NCBI RefSeq assembly: GCF_900142775.1
Contig: NZ_FRCC01000002.1
Location: 248,001-312,000 of the forward strand
Origin: Flavobacterium flevense
GTDB taxonomy: Bacteria > Bacteroidota > Bacteroidia > Flavobacteriales > Flavobacteriaceae
Length of the DNA: 64,000 bases
Direction of reading: 5' to 3'
Shown: piece by piece, positions 42,067 to 51,727 of the stretch
Position numbering within the stretch: position 1 is the stretch's first letter
Layout: every line of letters starts with the position of its first letter
Position numbers and translations under genes: made by a program
The notes under the pieces: model-generated
What the model was told of the DNA's origin: nothing
What the model saw: the letters and a program-made list of their open reading frames with translations, nothing else
Databases searched by the model: none

Positions 42067-42287
42067 AGTAAAATATTTTTTTTAAAGGCCAAATATAGTA
42101 AAATTCGAACTATGACCTTTAAAAATTAAGCCCCCTCAATTTCGATCGGTCTTATAAAAAAGTGAGCTTTATTTATTTGGGAATAACTACCCTGTATGAA
42201 TTTCAGGACACCACAAGATACCACAGGATACGAATTGATTTACAGCTAATTATATTTACTCACTATTAACCATTAACCAACTTATTT
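42067..42287 (+). promoter_or_regulatory. upstream region of the rhamnogalacturonan lyase gene with a 10-bp tandem repeat
   Basis: At 42211-42230 the unit CCACA[A/G]GATA occurs twice in tandem with a period of 10 bp, one helical turn. A TATATTTA box (42251-42258) resembling TAnnTTTG lies 20 nt downstream and 30 nt before the ATG. The repeat sits where an activator of a polysaccharide gene would bind. No regulator is encoded nearby. Confidence 0.4.
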
Positions 42288-45200
42288 ATGACTAGAAAAA
42301 CTACTTTTTCTTACCGTCTGTTATGCCTTAAAATCAGCCTGACGGTATGTTTTTTGTTTAGTTGCTTTTCTTCCTTTGCACAACAATGGAATATATTAGG
42401 CAACGAACAAGCAATTTCTTCAGTTGCTTCAGCATACACCAGCATTGCTGTTGTAAAAAACGGAAGCATTTTTACACCTTACGTAGTATTTACAGAAAGT
42501 GGAGTGCCAAGAGTAAAAAGACGTTTAGCCGACGGAACTTGGGAGCAAGTTGGCGCAAACCTTAGTAATAATGCTTCTTACACCCGTATTTATGCTAATG
42601 CTATTGGTGATTTATATGCAACTTACATTGATCTTTCAGCCGGTTCTAAACTAGCCGTAAAGAAGTTTGACACTGCCACTGAAACCTGGAATCCATTAAA
42701 TCCGGAAGACAGTAATTCGCTGTATGTTTCTACAGGAAATGCAAATGGCATGAGTGCGGTAGGTCAATACGGATCCACTCAACGCTGTTCTATGGCATTC
42801 GATTCATTTAATAGCCCTTACATTGCTTTTAGTGAAGCAGGTATGATTCCTTATGTTAAAAAATTCAACGAAACAGCATGGGAAACCGTAGGTACGGGAG
42901 CTGTTTCTGGAGATTTTGCTGCTGCTGTGGGTTTAGCAATTGATGCTAATGACAAACCTTGGTTAGTTTATTCCAAACTAACTGCAACTAATTCCAGTAC
43001 AGGTAATATGACTTTGTATGGTTTTAATGGTGGTACATGGTCTTTAGTAACGAACAATCCCATTCCAACTGTTGGAGTACGACATACTAACATTGCTGTC
43101 AGAGACAATAACAGCATTTGTATTGCTTATTTTAATACTGGTTCTTCTAACAGAGCAACAGCAATTTTATATAACAAAACAACAAATACCTGGGGATCAG
43201 CCACAACACTTGCTTCAAGAGACTCCCCTAATATTAGTTTAATAAATGACAAATCCGGAAATCTCTATTGTTCGTTTATAGATTATACTTCTTCGACAAA
43301 CGTGTTTCCAACCCGTGTTCGCTTTCTGGCAGCAGAAAGTACAACATGGACTGAATTGAAAGATCCTGCAGTAATAAGAGGTATTGATGAACCCACTGGA
43401 TGGCCTTCTATTGCCATAGGAAATGCTACCTATCCTTATGTGGTTTACACCAAAGCGAATTCAAACAACATAACTACTCCTATTGTCAGAACGTATGTTC
43501 CACCTCCTCCGCCAGCGGAACTTACAACTAATGACATTACTAATATTACTACCACCACAGCAGTATCCGGAGGAAATATTACCTCTGATGGCGGACAAGC
43601 CATAACCGAAAGAGGCGTGGTTTACAGTAATTCGAATCCTAATCCGACTACAGCTAATGCTAAAGTAGCAGATGTTAGCGGAGGCATAGGCAATTTTTCA
43701 GTAACCCTTACCGGACTTACACCCGGAACGTTTTATTATACCAGAGCCTATGCTATCAATGGCGGTGCAGCTTCTTATGGAAACACTGTCAGATTAAACA
43801 CCTTACAAGTTCCTGATGCCGTGGTTTCAACTCCTAAACAGGTAGAGTTTTTAACAAGAGGTCTTATAGCAGTTCAAAAAACGACTAACTCGGTATTTTT
43901 AAGCTGGAGATTACTGGGTAATGACCCTGCTACTATTGCATTTAATGTATATCGAAACGGAGTAAAAGTAAATGCTTCTCCTATAACCAATGCAACTAAT
44001 TATACCGATGCGACTGATACTAATACTAACAGTTACAGTATCAAAGCTGTAATTGATGGTGTAGAAGGAACTGAAACCGCTGCTGTAACTGTATGGGCAA
44101 AAAATCAATTGAAAGTTCCTCTTCAAATACCTCCGGGAGGTACATTACCTGACGGACGCACTTATGGTTACACAGCAAATGATACTTCTGTAGGTGATGT
44201 TGATGGTGACGGTGTATATGAAATTATTTTAAAATGGGATCCTACTATTGTAAATGACAATGCAGGCGGTTATAGCGGGAAACAAATTTTTGACTGCTAT
44301 AAATTAGACGGTACCCGATTATGGCGTATTGATTTAGGAATAAATGTAAATGCAGGTCCACATTATAATCCGTTTATGGTTTATGATTTTGACGGAGATG
44401 GCAAAGCCGAAATTATTTTAAAAACAGCCGATGGTACAATTGACGGTGCAGGTACTGTAATAGGTAATGCTACTGTTGATTATCGTAATACTGGAGGATG
44501 GGTTCAACAAGGACCTGAATTCCTAACTGTTTTTAACGGATTAACAGGTGCTGCAATGGCTACCACTACTTATCAGCCTGCCAGAGCAAATACTTCTGAC
44601 TGGGGTGATAATTATGGAAATCGTCAGGATCGTTTTGTATCGGCTGTTGCTTATCTTGACGGAGCCCGCCCAAGTATTATTGTAGGACGCGGCTATTATA
44701 ATAAACTAATGCGTGCAGCCTATGACTGGCGTAACGGACAATTAACATTACGCTGGATTTTTGACAGTAAAGATCCAACCCATCCGGAATATGATTCTTA
44801 TTCAGGTCAAGGAAATCACCAAATGACAATAGGTGATGTAGATGGAGACGGAAAAGATGAAATCATCAATGGCTCCAGTGCTATTAATGATGACGGAAAA
44901 CCGCTTTGGACTTATGGAATGGGTCACGGAGATGCCTTGCACATGACAGACATGGATTTAGACCGTCCGGGACAGGAAATCTGGATTTGTCTGGAATCGC
45001 CAGGAAATTATGACGGAATGGGACTGAGACAATATGATGCTAAAACAGGTCAAACTAATTGGGGAATCCCAACTACGGGTGATGTTGGTCGTGCCATGGC
45101 AGCCGATTTAGACCCCAACTACAAAGGTTATGAAATGTGGGGTTCTGCAGGCGGAAAGGTATATGATGCTAAAGGAAATGCGATAAGCAGCAGTGTTCCT

Positions 45201-47138
45201 TCTTATAATTCAGGAATTTGGTGGGATGGCGATCTTGGCCGTGAATTATTTGACAGAGGTTATATTGACAAATGGAATCCTGCTACTAAAAGTGCGGGTC
45301 GTTTATTTACAATCTATAATCAAACAGCTACAGGAGTATCCACCAATAATAGCACTAAAAGCAATCCTTGTTTACAAGCAGATCTTTTAGGGGATTGGAG
45401 AGAAGAAATTATTTTACGTGAATCTGATAATTCAGCTCTTGTAATTTTTACAACTAATATTGCCAGTGATTACCGTATTCCCACTTTGATGCATGATCCA
45501 CAATATCGTACCGCAATTGCCTGGCAAAATTCAGGTTACAACCAGCCACCCTATACCAGTTATTACATAGGGTATGACATGGATGTAAACAATATTCAAA
45601 CGGCAAAAATTGCGGTTGTAGATGCTATAGCTCCAACAGTTACAGCAATTAACAGACTTATACCTGACGCTGAAAAAAACAATGCGACAAGTGTTAGCTA
45701 TCGCGTTACTTTTTCTGAAAATGTGAGTGGAGTTGACACCGCTGATTTTGCACTTTATACCACCGGAAATGTATCTGGAACTATTGCTGCTGTTACTTCT
45801 GTTACGGGTGCTTCATTTGATGTAACAATAAATAACATTACAGGTGACGGAACGCTTCGTTTAGACATCAACAACGCAAATACCGGAATAATTGATGAAG
45901 CTAATAATAGTTTTACAGAAGGTTTCATGAATGGTGAAATTTATACTTTCGACCATACAAGCCCGGTTATCACTACTCCGGCTGATCTTAACATTAACGC
46001 AGATAGCGGAAGTTGTGAAGCTACAAATGTAGTTTTAGGTACAGCATCAGCAAGCGATACAAATACAGTTGAACTAACAAATGACGCACCAGAGATTTTC
46101 CCTGTTGGAATCACAACTGTCACCTGGACAGCAATAGATGCCGTAGGCAACAGTCAGACAGCTACTCAAAAAGTAACTGTAACAGATGCGCAAAAACCGG
46201 AGATTACTGTAATTCCGCAAGCTGTAACACTGTGTTACAATGAAGGTGATTACACCATTCCTACTATAGCTGCTACAGATAATTGTGGTATTGATTCGAT
46301 TAGCTACATCATAAACGGGGCTACTTCAAGAAGTGGTAATGGCAATGATGCCAGTGGTAACTTTAATGTAGGAATTTCTACAATCACATGGACTGTTACG
46401 GATATCCATACTAATGAGACAACAATTACCAGTACAATTACTGTTAATCCGGCTGTTAGTGTAACAATTAATGATGTTTATGCAATAAATCAGGCTACAG
46501 ATAACAAAAACACCTTGTATATTGGTTATGGTCCTTCCTCATTTACAATTACAGCTACACCAAATGGTGGTACAGCTCCTTACACTTATAACTGGAGTAA
46601 TGGGCAAACAACAGCATCTGTCAATGTTAATACAGCTGGAACTTATAATGTAACTATTACTGATGCTGAAGGATGTACGGCAACTACCTCAATAGTAATC
46701 AATGTAATAGACGTTCGCTGTGGCAACAACAACGATAAGGTAATGATGTGTCACAACGGAAACTCTGTTTGTGTAGCTTCATCAGCTGTTCAACAACATC
46801 TGGATCATGGGGATAACATTGGATCTTGTGGAACTAACAGAATGGTCGATAAATCTTTCGTTTCTGATGAAACCGGTACAACTGAATCTGGAATAAAAAT
46901 CTATCCAAATCATACTTCGGGTGCATTCTCAATAGAAGTTAACAGTGTGAAAGCTATTAAATCGACCATCACTATTGCTACTGTAAACGGACAAATTGTC
47001 GAGCAACGCGATGTTTTGCTATCAGAAGGCACTCAATCTTTTTCATTTAATATTTCCGGTAAGGCATCAGGAATATATCTGATAAAAGTGAGTGGTATTG
47101 ATGGTGTGAATACACAAAATTTAATACTGAAAAATTAA
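42288..47138 (+). CDS. T9SS-secreted multidomain rhamnogalacturonan lyase (PL11) fusion
   Basis: 1616 residues. Signal 1-31. Residues about 33-400 form a repeat-rich beta-propeller-like module (repeated PYVVFTE, PYIAFSE, PWLVYSK, PYVVYTK strands). An Fn3-like domain spans about 410-505. The PL11 catalytic region spans about 518-1100, starting KQVEFLTRGLIAVQ with SVGDVDGDGVYEIILKWDP, YDFDGDGKAEIILKTADGT, WRIDLGINVNAGPHYNPF, GDVDGDGKDEIING and LQADLLGDWREEIILR; the many DxDGDG loops are calcium sites. Then come an SbsA-type Ig domain (about 1115-1222), two HYR-like domains (about 1225-1388), an SprB-like repeat (about 1390-1474), a Cys/His motif (1478-1515) and a T9SS sorting domain (about 1535-1616). 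It should cleave rhamnogalacturonan I of pectin outside the cell. Confidence 0.9.
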   Translation: MTRKTTFSYRLLCLKISLTVCFLFSCFSSFAQQWNILGNEQAISSVASAYTSIAVVKNGSIFTPYVVFTESGVPRVKRRLADGTWEQVGANLSNNASYTRIYANAIGDLYATYIDLSAGSKLAVKKFDTATETWNPLNPEDSNSLYVSTGNANGMSAVGQYGSTQRCSMAFDSFNSPYIAFSEAGMIPYVKKFNETAWETVGTGAVSGDFAAAVGLAIDANDKPWLVYSKLTATNSSTGNMTLYGFNGGTWSLVTNNPIPTVGVRHTNIAVRDNNSICIAYFNTGSSNRATAILYNKTTNTWGSATTLASRDSPNISLINDKSGNLYCSFIDYTSSTNVFPTRVRFLAAESTTWTELKDPAVIRGIDEPTGWPSIAIGNATYPYVVYTKANSNNITTPIVRTYVPPPPPAELTTNDITNITTTTAVSGGNITSDGGQAITERGVVYSNSNPNPTTANAKVADVSGGIGNFSVTLTGLTPGTFYYTRAYAINGGAASYGNTVRLNTLQVPDAVVSTPKQVEFLTRGLIAVQKTTNSVFLSWRLLGNDPATIAFNVYRNGVKVNASPITNATNYTDATDTNTNSYSIKAVIDGVEGTETAAVTVWAKNQLKVPLQIPPGGTLPDGRTYGYTANDTSVGDVDGDGVYEIILKWDPTIVNDNAGGYSGKQIFDCYKLDGTRLWRIDLGINVNAGPHYNPFMVYDFDGDGKAEIILKTADGTIDGAGTVIGNATVDYRNTGGWVQQGPEFLTVFNGLTGAAMATTTYQPARANTSDWGDNYGNRQDRFVSAVAYLDGARPSIIVGRGYYNKLMRAAYDWRNGQLTLRWIFDSKDPTHPEYDSYSGQGNHQMTIGDVDGDGKDEIINGSSAINDDGKPLWTYGMGHGDALHMTDMDLDRPGQEIWICLESPGNYDGMGLRQYDAKTGQTNWGIPTTGDVGRAMAADLDPNYKGYEMWGSAGGKVYDAKGNAISSSVPSYNSGIWWDGDLGRELFDRGYIDKWNPATKSAGRLFTIYNQTATGVSTNNSTKSNPCLQADLLGDWREEIILRESDNSALVIFTTNIASDYRIPTLMHDPQYRTAIAWQNSGYNQPPYTSYYIGYDMDVNNIQTAKIAVVDAIAPTVTAINRLIPDAEKNNATSVSYRVTFSENVSGVDTADFALYTTGNVSGTIAAVTSVTGASFDVTINNITGDGTLRLDINNANTGIIDEANNSFTEGFMNGEIYTFDHTSPVITTPADLNINADSGSCEATNVVLGTASASDTNTVELTNDAPEIFPVGITTVTWTAIDAVGNSQTATQKVTVTDAQKPEITVIPQAVTLCYNEGDYTIPTIAATDNCGIDSISYIINGATSRSGNGNDASGNFNVGISTITWTVTDIHTNETTITSTITVNPAVSVTINDVYAINQATDNKNTLYIGYGPSSFTITATPNGGTAPYTYNWSNGQTTASVNVNTAGTYNVTITDAEGCTATTSIVINVIDVRCGNNNDKVMMCHNGNSVCVASSAVQQHLDHGDNIGSCGTNRMVDKSFVSDETGTTESGIKIYPNHTSGAFSIEVNSVKAIKSTITIATVNGQIVEQRDVLLSEGTQSFSFNISGKASGIYLIKVSGIDGVNTQNLILKN

Positions 47139-47158
47139 TTATAAATTGTTTAATCTGG

Positions 47159-47191
47159 CGGCTCGTAATTTAAATTACGAGCCGTTTTTTT
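47159..47191 (+). terminator. terminator after the lyase gene
   Basis: The 26-bp perfect palindrome at 47159-47184, with arms CGGCTCGTAATTT, is followed by seven T residues. It lies between convergent genes. Confidence 0.92.
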
Positions 47192-47197
47192 ATATCT

Positions 47198-48547
47198 CTA
47201 ATCTCCATAAATCTGAACATCATCCACTAAAAAAGCACCATCCAAAGCTAAATTCCTGCCGGAACCAATGTATTTAAAAGCAATATTGATTTTCCCTGTA
47301 TAAGCTGACAAATCAATCGCCCCCGACCCAATAAATTCATTCCAGGTCGAAGCCTGAGTTGGAATCTTTGCCGAAATAGGAATCCATGTTGCTGTTTTAA
47401 CATTTGCCCCATCATAGTTAGTTGAAACATATACTTCAAGTGTATTTAGAGGAGAATCTACATCTAAATGATGTTGTGCCGTTCTAAAAGAAAGCGTTTC
47501 ATTAGTATGCACATCCATATCTATTTTAGGAGAAATTAACCAAACTATATTAGACACTACTTTAGTCCCTGAAATAACAAATTCAGCATAGCCGTTTGTA
47601 GCATTTATACCGCCTTTCCAGACTATTGCACCCGCCTGAATAATATTACTCCATCCCGGCAAACTCAAATTAGTTCCATGAGTAACAGTTTGAAAATCTT
47701 CAACAAAAAAAGGAATATTTCTGGTTCCTGCTATCTGAACATCAGCCTCTTTTCTGGCTACCAATTGATAATCAGTGGCGTATTTGGTCAAAACACCCCG
47801 AACTTTACCACTTCCCCCGGGAACAATACTCTTAGAAAAATCGGCATAACTGCTTGTTCTGAAAATTAGCTGATTGCCATTTTTGTCCACCAGATTCCAG
47901 TTAGTCGCTCCGCCCACATCATTTGTTTCTTCATAATAATGTCGTCCAATAGCTGGCTCTGTAAATTGTACCTCTGACAATTCGATAAGCGTGTTCAGCT
48001 GACTGTCATTAATTTCGCCTAAATCAATCAATCGAACCAATTGCTCTTCTTTTACATTAGTACAGGAAGCATGCAATACGTTTTTATAATCATTTTGCGA
48101 AAGCCTGCCCACCCCGCCCTGATTAAACGGGCTGACATACAAACTCCCAATACGTAAACCTCCGTAATACAAATCAGTATATTGATTTTTCAGTTTTACA
48201 TATACCTTATTCCCAACCCGAAAATCAACATACAGATTAGTCGCATCTACGGGAACACTAAACCCCATAGCACGAGTTGTGGCTGTAGCCAAAGTTTGAA
48301 ACGAAATGGTCTTAAAAAAATTACCATTTTCATCGCTGGAAACCACATAGCCTTCTATCACGTCATCATAAGTATATTGCGCTACTATTTCAGCCGAATT
48401 TCCCTTAATATCAGCAACTGTTTTATTGACTTCAAAATCAGGCTGATTGCAATTTAACTCCGGAATTTTCACATCATCATTAGCACAGGATGCTACAACA
48501 GTCAACAATAATAGCATTAACAAAAATTGAAAAGTATGATTTTTCAT
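47198..48547 (-). CDS. DUF5689 lipoprotein with choice-of-anchor-J-type domain
   Basis: 449 residues. The lipobox LLTVVASC (Cys 21) makes it an exported lipoprotein. The DUF5689 region (about 40-270) begins TVADIKGNSAEIVAQYTYDDVIEGYVVSSDENGNFFKTISFQT, with LYVDFRVGNKVYVKLKNQYTDLYYGGLRIGSLY. The C-terminal part (about 275-449: PFFVEDFQTVTHGTN, WLISPKIDMDVHTNETLSFRTAQHHLD, INIAFKYIGSGRNLALDGAFLVDDVQIYG) is a jelly-roll choice-of-anchor-J-like carbohydrate- or ligand-binding domain. It follows the TonB receptor gene by 17 bp and is probably its surface lipoprotein partner. The ligand is unknown. Confidence 0.85.
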   Translation of the reverse strand: MKNHTFQFLLMLLLLTVVASCANDDVKIPELNCNQPDFEVNKTVADIKGNSAEIVAQYTYDDVIEGYVVSSDENGNFFKTISFQTLATATTRAMGFSVPVDATNLYVDFRVGNKVYVKLKNQYTDLYYGGLRIGSLYVSPFNQGGVGRLSQNDYKNVLHASCTNVKEEQLVRLIDLGEINDSQLNTLIELSEVQFTEPAIGRHYYEETNDVGGATNWNLVDKNGNQLIFRTSSYADFSKSIVPGGSGKVRGVLTKYATDYQLVARKEADVQIAGTRNIPFFVEDFQTVTHGTNLSLPGWSNIIQAGAIVWKGGINATNGYAEFVISGTKVVSNIVWLISPKIDMDVHTNETLSFRTAQHHLDVDSPLNTLEVYVSTNYDGANVKTATWIPISAKIPTQASTWNEFIGSGAIDLSAYTGKINIAFKYIGSGRNLALDGAFLVDDVQIYGD

Positions 48548-48564
48548 AATAGCTGAATTTTAAA

Positions 48565-51402
48565 TTAGAAACTGAAATTGATATTCACAAAATACGTTCG
48601 GCCGTAGCCATAGAAATATTTATTGCCAAAAGATGGCGTCCCACTGGAAACATCCTGATTGAGTTGCCTGAAATTAGCATTCCGGGCTTGTTCATAACCG
48701 CCCGTTTTGTATTTGCTGTCCAGCACATTATTAACACTCGCAAACAACCCCAGATATTTTGTTTTAATTTTCCATGATTTCCCACCAATTAAATTCAGTA
48801 AAACCACAGCATCAAATTGTTCTTGTTTTAGCAATTGTGCTGCTCTTTCCTGAGTTGCTTCCGGAAAAGGAAAACTACTGGCTGGATTGGTATAAAACCG
48901 ATTGGTTCTGGAAATTGGCGAAACATCAATGTAATTTTCAGTCAGATAATTAACATTCGTACCTATCCACCAATATTTAGGATCCCTATATTCTAATCCC
49001 ACACTATAGGCCTGTTGCGGCATTCCCGGTTGTTTATAATTTTTTAAAAATGCTGTACCAAAATCAAAAGACGGATTAGTATTTTCTACCGTAGCTACCG
49101 CATCATTGTTGATACTCACATTCGGATTACTATCAAATGTGAATTTTCCGTAAGCTGCCGAAAAAGTTGCTTTTAAAGTCGCACTCATCTGATACTCCAA
49201 ACTCAGTTCAGCGCCAATGTTTTTTTTGTCCAAATGTGTCAGCGTCTGACTCACAAAAGCATTCGTATTGGTGTAACCTGCTTCGTTATCAAATATTCCT
49301 TCGGCATAAAAAAAACTAATTTTAGTTGCATTTTTTATTGTCGAATAATACGCAGTAAGTCTCGTTTTTAGTTTCGGAGTTCTAAAAACATACGTCGCAT
49401 CCACACTATTAATTGTTTCACTTTCTAAGCCATCCACAAGGGTATTATTCAGTCGCGCATTTGCAAAACTATTTCTCAAATTAGGCGCTTTGGTTAAATG
49501 AGCCGCATTAAGTTGCAACGATTGCTTACCGGAAATTTTAAACAGCATTCCGCCTTTGAAACCGAAATTTTCAAAGTCTTTTTTTGGGCTCTTGCCAAAG
49601 GAAATTGTCTCATAAATTCCGTTTTTGTACAAACCTTCCCGTTGGTAAGTAGTTTTAGAAAAAGATTGAGCCAGATAAAAATCAATGATGCTGTACGAAA
49701 ATTTAAACTGACTAAAAGCCTCCAGAACAGTTGCCGAAAAGTTGTAATTATATCCATAAGTATCACCCACTTTTACCTGCCTGTTTGGTTTATTTAAATC
49801 AGACTGTGCCTGGGTTCCGCTGTAAAAACCGTCAATATCTTCAAAAAAAGCTCCTCCTAATAAGTCCAATACTTTTTGGTAATTATGCGATTTAAAATCC
49901 CGAAACGAAATTCCCGCATTGACAATCAGATTTTCGCTAAGCTGAGAATTAAAATTAGAATTTACTGCAATGGTTTTGTCATCATTCCGGTCTTCGTACA
50001 ACACATAATGACTTTGTGCGGGTTCATAACCAATTATATTTGAATTAGCATCTGTCACCGGATTTTGGTTGGCCCGATACATCGCTTCCCAATCTATTTG
50101 CCTATTAGTTAAAAACGCCAGTCTGTTTTTCTCCGCATTATCATTATCCGGAATAAAATCTCCTGAGAATTCTCCGTTATCAGCTGCATAAAGAGCCGTA
50201 TAATAGCTGGGCATTTTTCTAAAATAAGCAGGATCGGGACTATTGGCATTTTGATAATCAATATTGCTATTACCTACTTTCCCAATTTGATACATCACTG
50301 CCGAATTGAGATTTGTATGATCATTAATTTTAAAATAATGATTGAGCATCACAACAGGTTCTTCAATGGTTTTTACTCTGGCATTTCTGATTTTTCCGTT
50401 TTGATATCCCCAGTAGGAATTGTAATTTTCAGAAGTTAAACTATTAACTTCAGCTGTGTTTGGTGAATTTTTTCCGCGTTCATTGGGGGTGTAAAATCCT
50501 GTGATATTGAGTGAATGCTGCTCGTTTAATTTTTTTTCGATACTTAAAAATAAAGAATTGGCATCATACGTAGTTCCTTCAAAATGACCTTCCCGAGCAT
50601 AGCGTTTTCCTGCCGAAATCACGTAAGCCCAACCTGAATTACTCATTCCCGAAGCATAAGTTCCGATAATTCTCCAACTGTAATTAGTATTAGTAGCCGA
50701 CGCTGTAATCCTGCTTCCTGCCCGGTAAATGGAAGCCCGGGTATTGATTTCCTGAGTTCCCAGAATTCCTCCAAAAGTATAATCGGATGGAGTAGTTCCT
50801 ATTGAAAACTCCTGATTTCGGGTAGCGTCATTGAGACCGCCCCAATTGTTCCACTGCGGTCTTCCATCATACATTTTGTTCATGGTTAGCCCGTTGATCA
50901 TCGTAGTAGCATTTTCACTATCGAGACCACGAATTCTAAACCGTGCCTGTCCCCAGTTGAAAGCGGCAGCCTGCTGAAAAGCATCTCTGGAAGATTGCAA
51001 TAATCCTGAAGTATTTTCGGAACTGCTGTTGTCATCGGTTAAATCATCTTCGAAAAGCTGAATAACGGCGGCTTGCTGATCAGTAACCTGATCTAATTCT
51101 AATAAAATGGTTCCTAAATCCAGTGCTAAGTTATTTTGTACTACAACCGGAAACAAGGCTTCTTTATAACCCTGACTGCGAAAAAGCACTAAATACTCAC
51201 CTGCAGGAACGGCATCAAAGACAACAGTGCCTTCCTGATTAGTAAGCAACGTAAAATTAGTATTCTGAATAGCCACCACAACCGCCACTAGTGGTGTTTG
51301 TGTTTTTGCATCTAAAACTTTAACTGAAATTTGAGTTCCATTTTGTGCCAATGCACTACTAACACATCCAATGCCGAACAGTAAAACAAGAAAATATTTC
51401 AT
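48565..51402 (-). CDS. TonB-dependent outer-membrane receptor with carboxypeptidase-like N-domain
   Basis: 945 residues from the ATG at 51402 (MKYFLVLLFGIGCVSSALAQ). An earlier in-frame start at 51459 would place 19 residues before the signal and is rejected. Residues about 25-115 are a CarboxypepD_reg-like beta-sandwich (ISVKVLDAKTQTPLVAVVVAIQNTNFTLLTNQEGTVVFDAVPAGEYLVLF). The plug follows (FRIRGLDSENATTMINGLTMNKMYDGRPQWNNWGGLND), then a barrel ending in TYFVNINFSF. There is no STN domain, so it is not a transcription-signalling receptor. It forms an operon with the DUF5689 lipoprotein and imports an unknown ligand using proton-motive energy via TonB. Confidence 0.92.
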   Translation of the reverse strand: MKYFLVLLFGIGCVSSALAQNGTQISVKVLDAKTQTPLVAVVVAIQNTNFTLLTNQEGTVVFDAVPAGEYLVLFRSQGYKEALFPVVVQNNLALDLGTILLELDQVTDQQAAVIQLFEDDLTDDNSSSENTSGLLQSSRDAFQQAAAFNWGQARFRIRGLDSENATTMINGLTMNKMYDGRPQWNNWGGLNDATRNQEFSIGTTPSDYTFGGILGTQEINTRASIYRAGSRITASATNTNYSWRIIGTYASGMSNSGWAYVISAGKRYAREGHFEGTTYDANSLFLSIEKKLNEQHSLNITGFYTPNERGKNSPNTAEVNSLTSENYNSYWGYQNGKIRNARVKTIEEPVVMLNHYFKINDHTNLNSAVMYQIGKVGNSNIDYQNANSPDPAYFRKMPSYYTALYAADNGEFSGDFIPDNDNAEKNRLAFLTNRQIDWEAMYRANQNPVTDANSNIIGYEPAQSHYVLYEDRNDDKTIAVNSNFNSQLSENLIVNAGISFRDFKSHNYQKVLDLLGGAFFEDIDGFYSGTQAQSDLNKPNRQVKVGDTYGYNYNFSATVLEAFSQFKFSYSIIDFYLAQSFSKTTYQREGLYKNGIYETISFGKSPKKDFENFGFKGGMLFKISGKQSLQLNAAHLTKAPNLRNSFANARLNNTLVDGLESETINSVDATYVFRTPKLKTRLTAYYSTIKNATKISFFYAEGIFDNEAGYTNTNAFVSQTLTHLDKKNIGAELSLEYQMSATLKATFSAAYGKFTFDSNPNVSINNDAVATVENTNPSFDFGTAFLKNYKQPGMPQQAYSVGLEYRDPKYWWIGTNVNYLTENYIDVSPISRTNRFYTNPASSFPFPEATQERAAQLLKQEQFDAVVLLNLIGGKSWKIKTKYLGLFASVNNVLDSKYKTGGYEQARNANFRQLNQDVSSGTPSFGNKYFYGYGRTYFVNINFSF

Positions 51403-51727
51403 AACCCCAATAGAATTAGTTGTAAAAATCCTTCTGTTTGGCAAAAAGGTTTCACACAATCATACAACTTTGAAAAAGCTAACTCAGTAGCATAAAAAAT
51501 ATCCCAAAAAGGAATATTTCAACATCAATAGGGGAATTAATGAAGAATCAATTTAAGCTTTTTAAAAGGTGGGGAAATACATGACTTAACAAAGTCAGAT
51601 AACACTTTCGATACTAAAAGTAAGAAAAAAATTATTTAGACGAAGTGTTTTTTAGATTTTTTTTACAAAAAATAGTACAAAATTATTTTATGAAAGAACC
51701 TATCTTTTCATCCGACGGAGTTAATTA
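51403..51727. other. 325-bp intergenic region, TonB receptor upstream side
   Basis: AT-rich. No TAnnTTTG box in the right place was found on the minus strand. A perfect TGACTT-AACA-AAGTCA palindrome lies at 51582-51597 (6-4-6 layout, about 180 bp before the receptor start). No terminator is obvious for the MFS gene. No gene seen. Confidence 0.45.
51582..51597. promoter_or_regulatory. palindrome TGACTT-N4-AAGTCA, possible operator
   Basis: A perfect 16-bp inverted repeat with 4-bp spacer in the long region upstream of the TonB receptor. No second copy was noticed. Binding by any protein is speculation. Confidence 0.3.
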
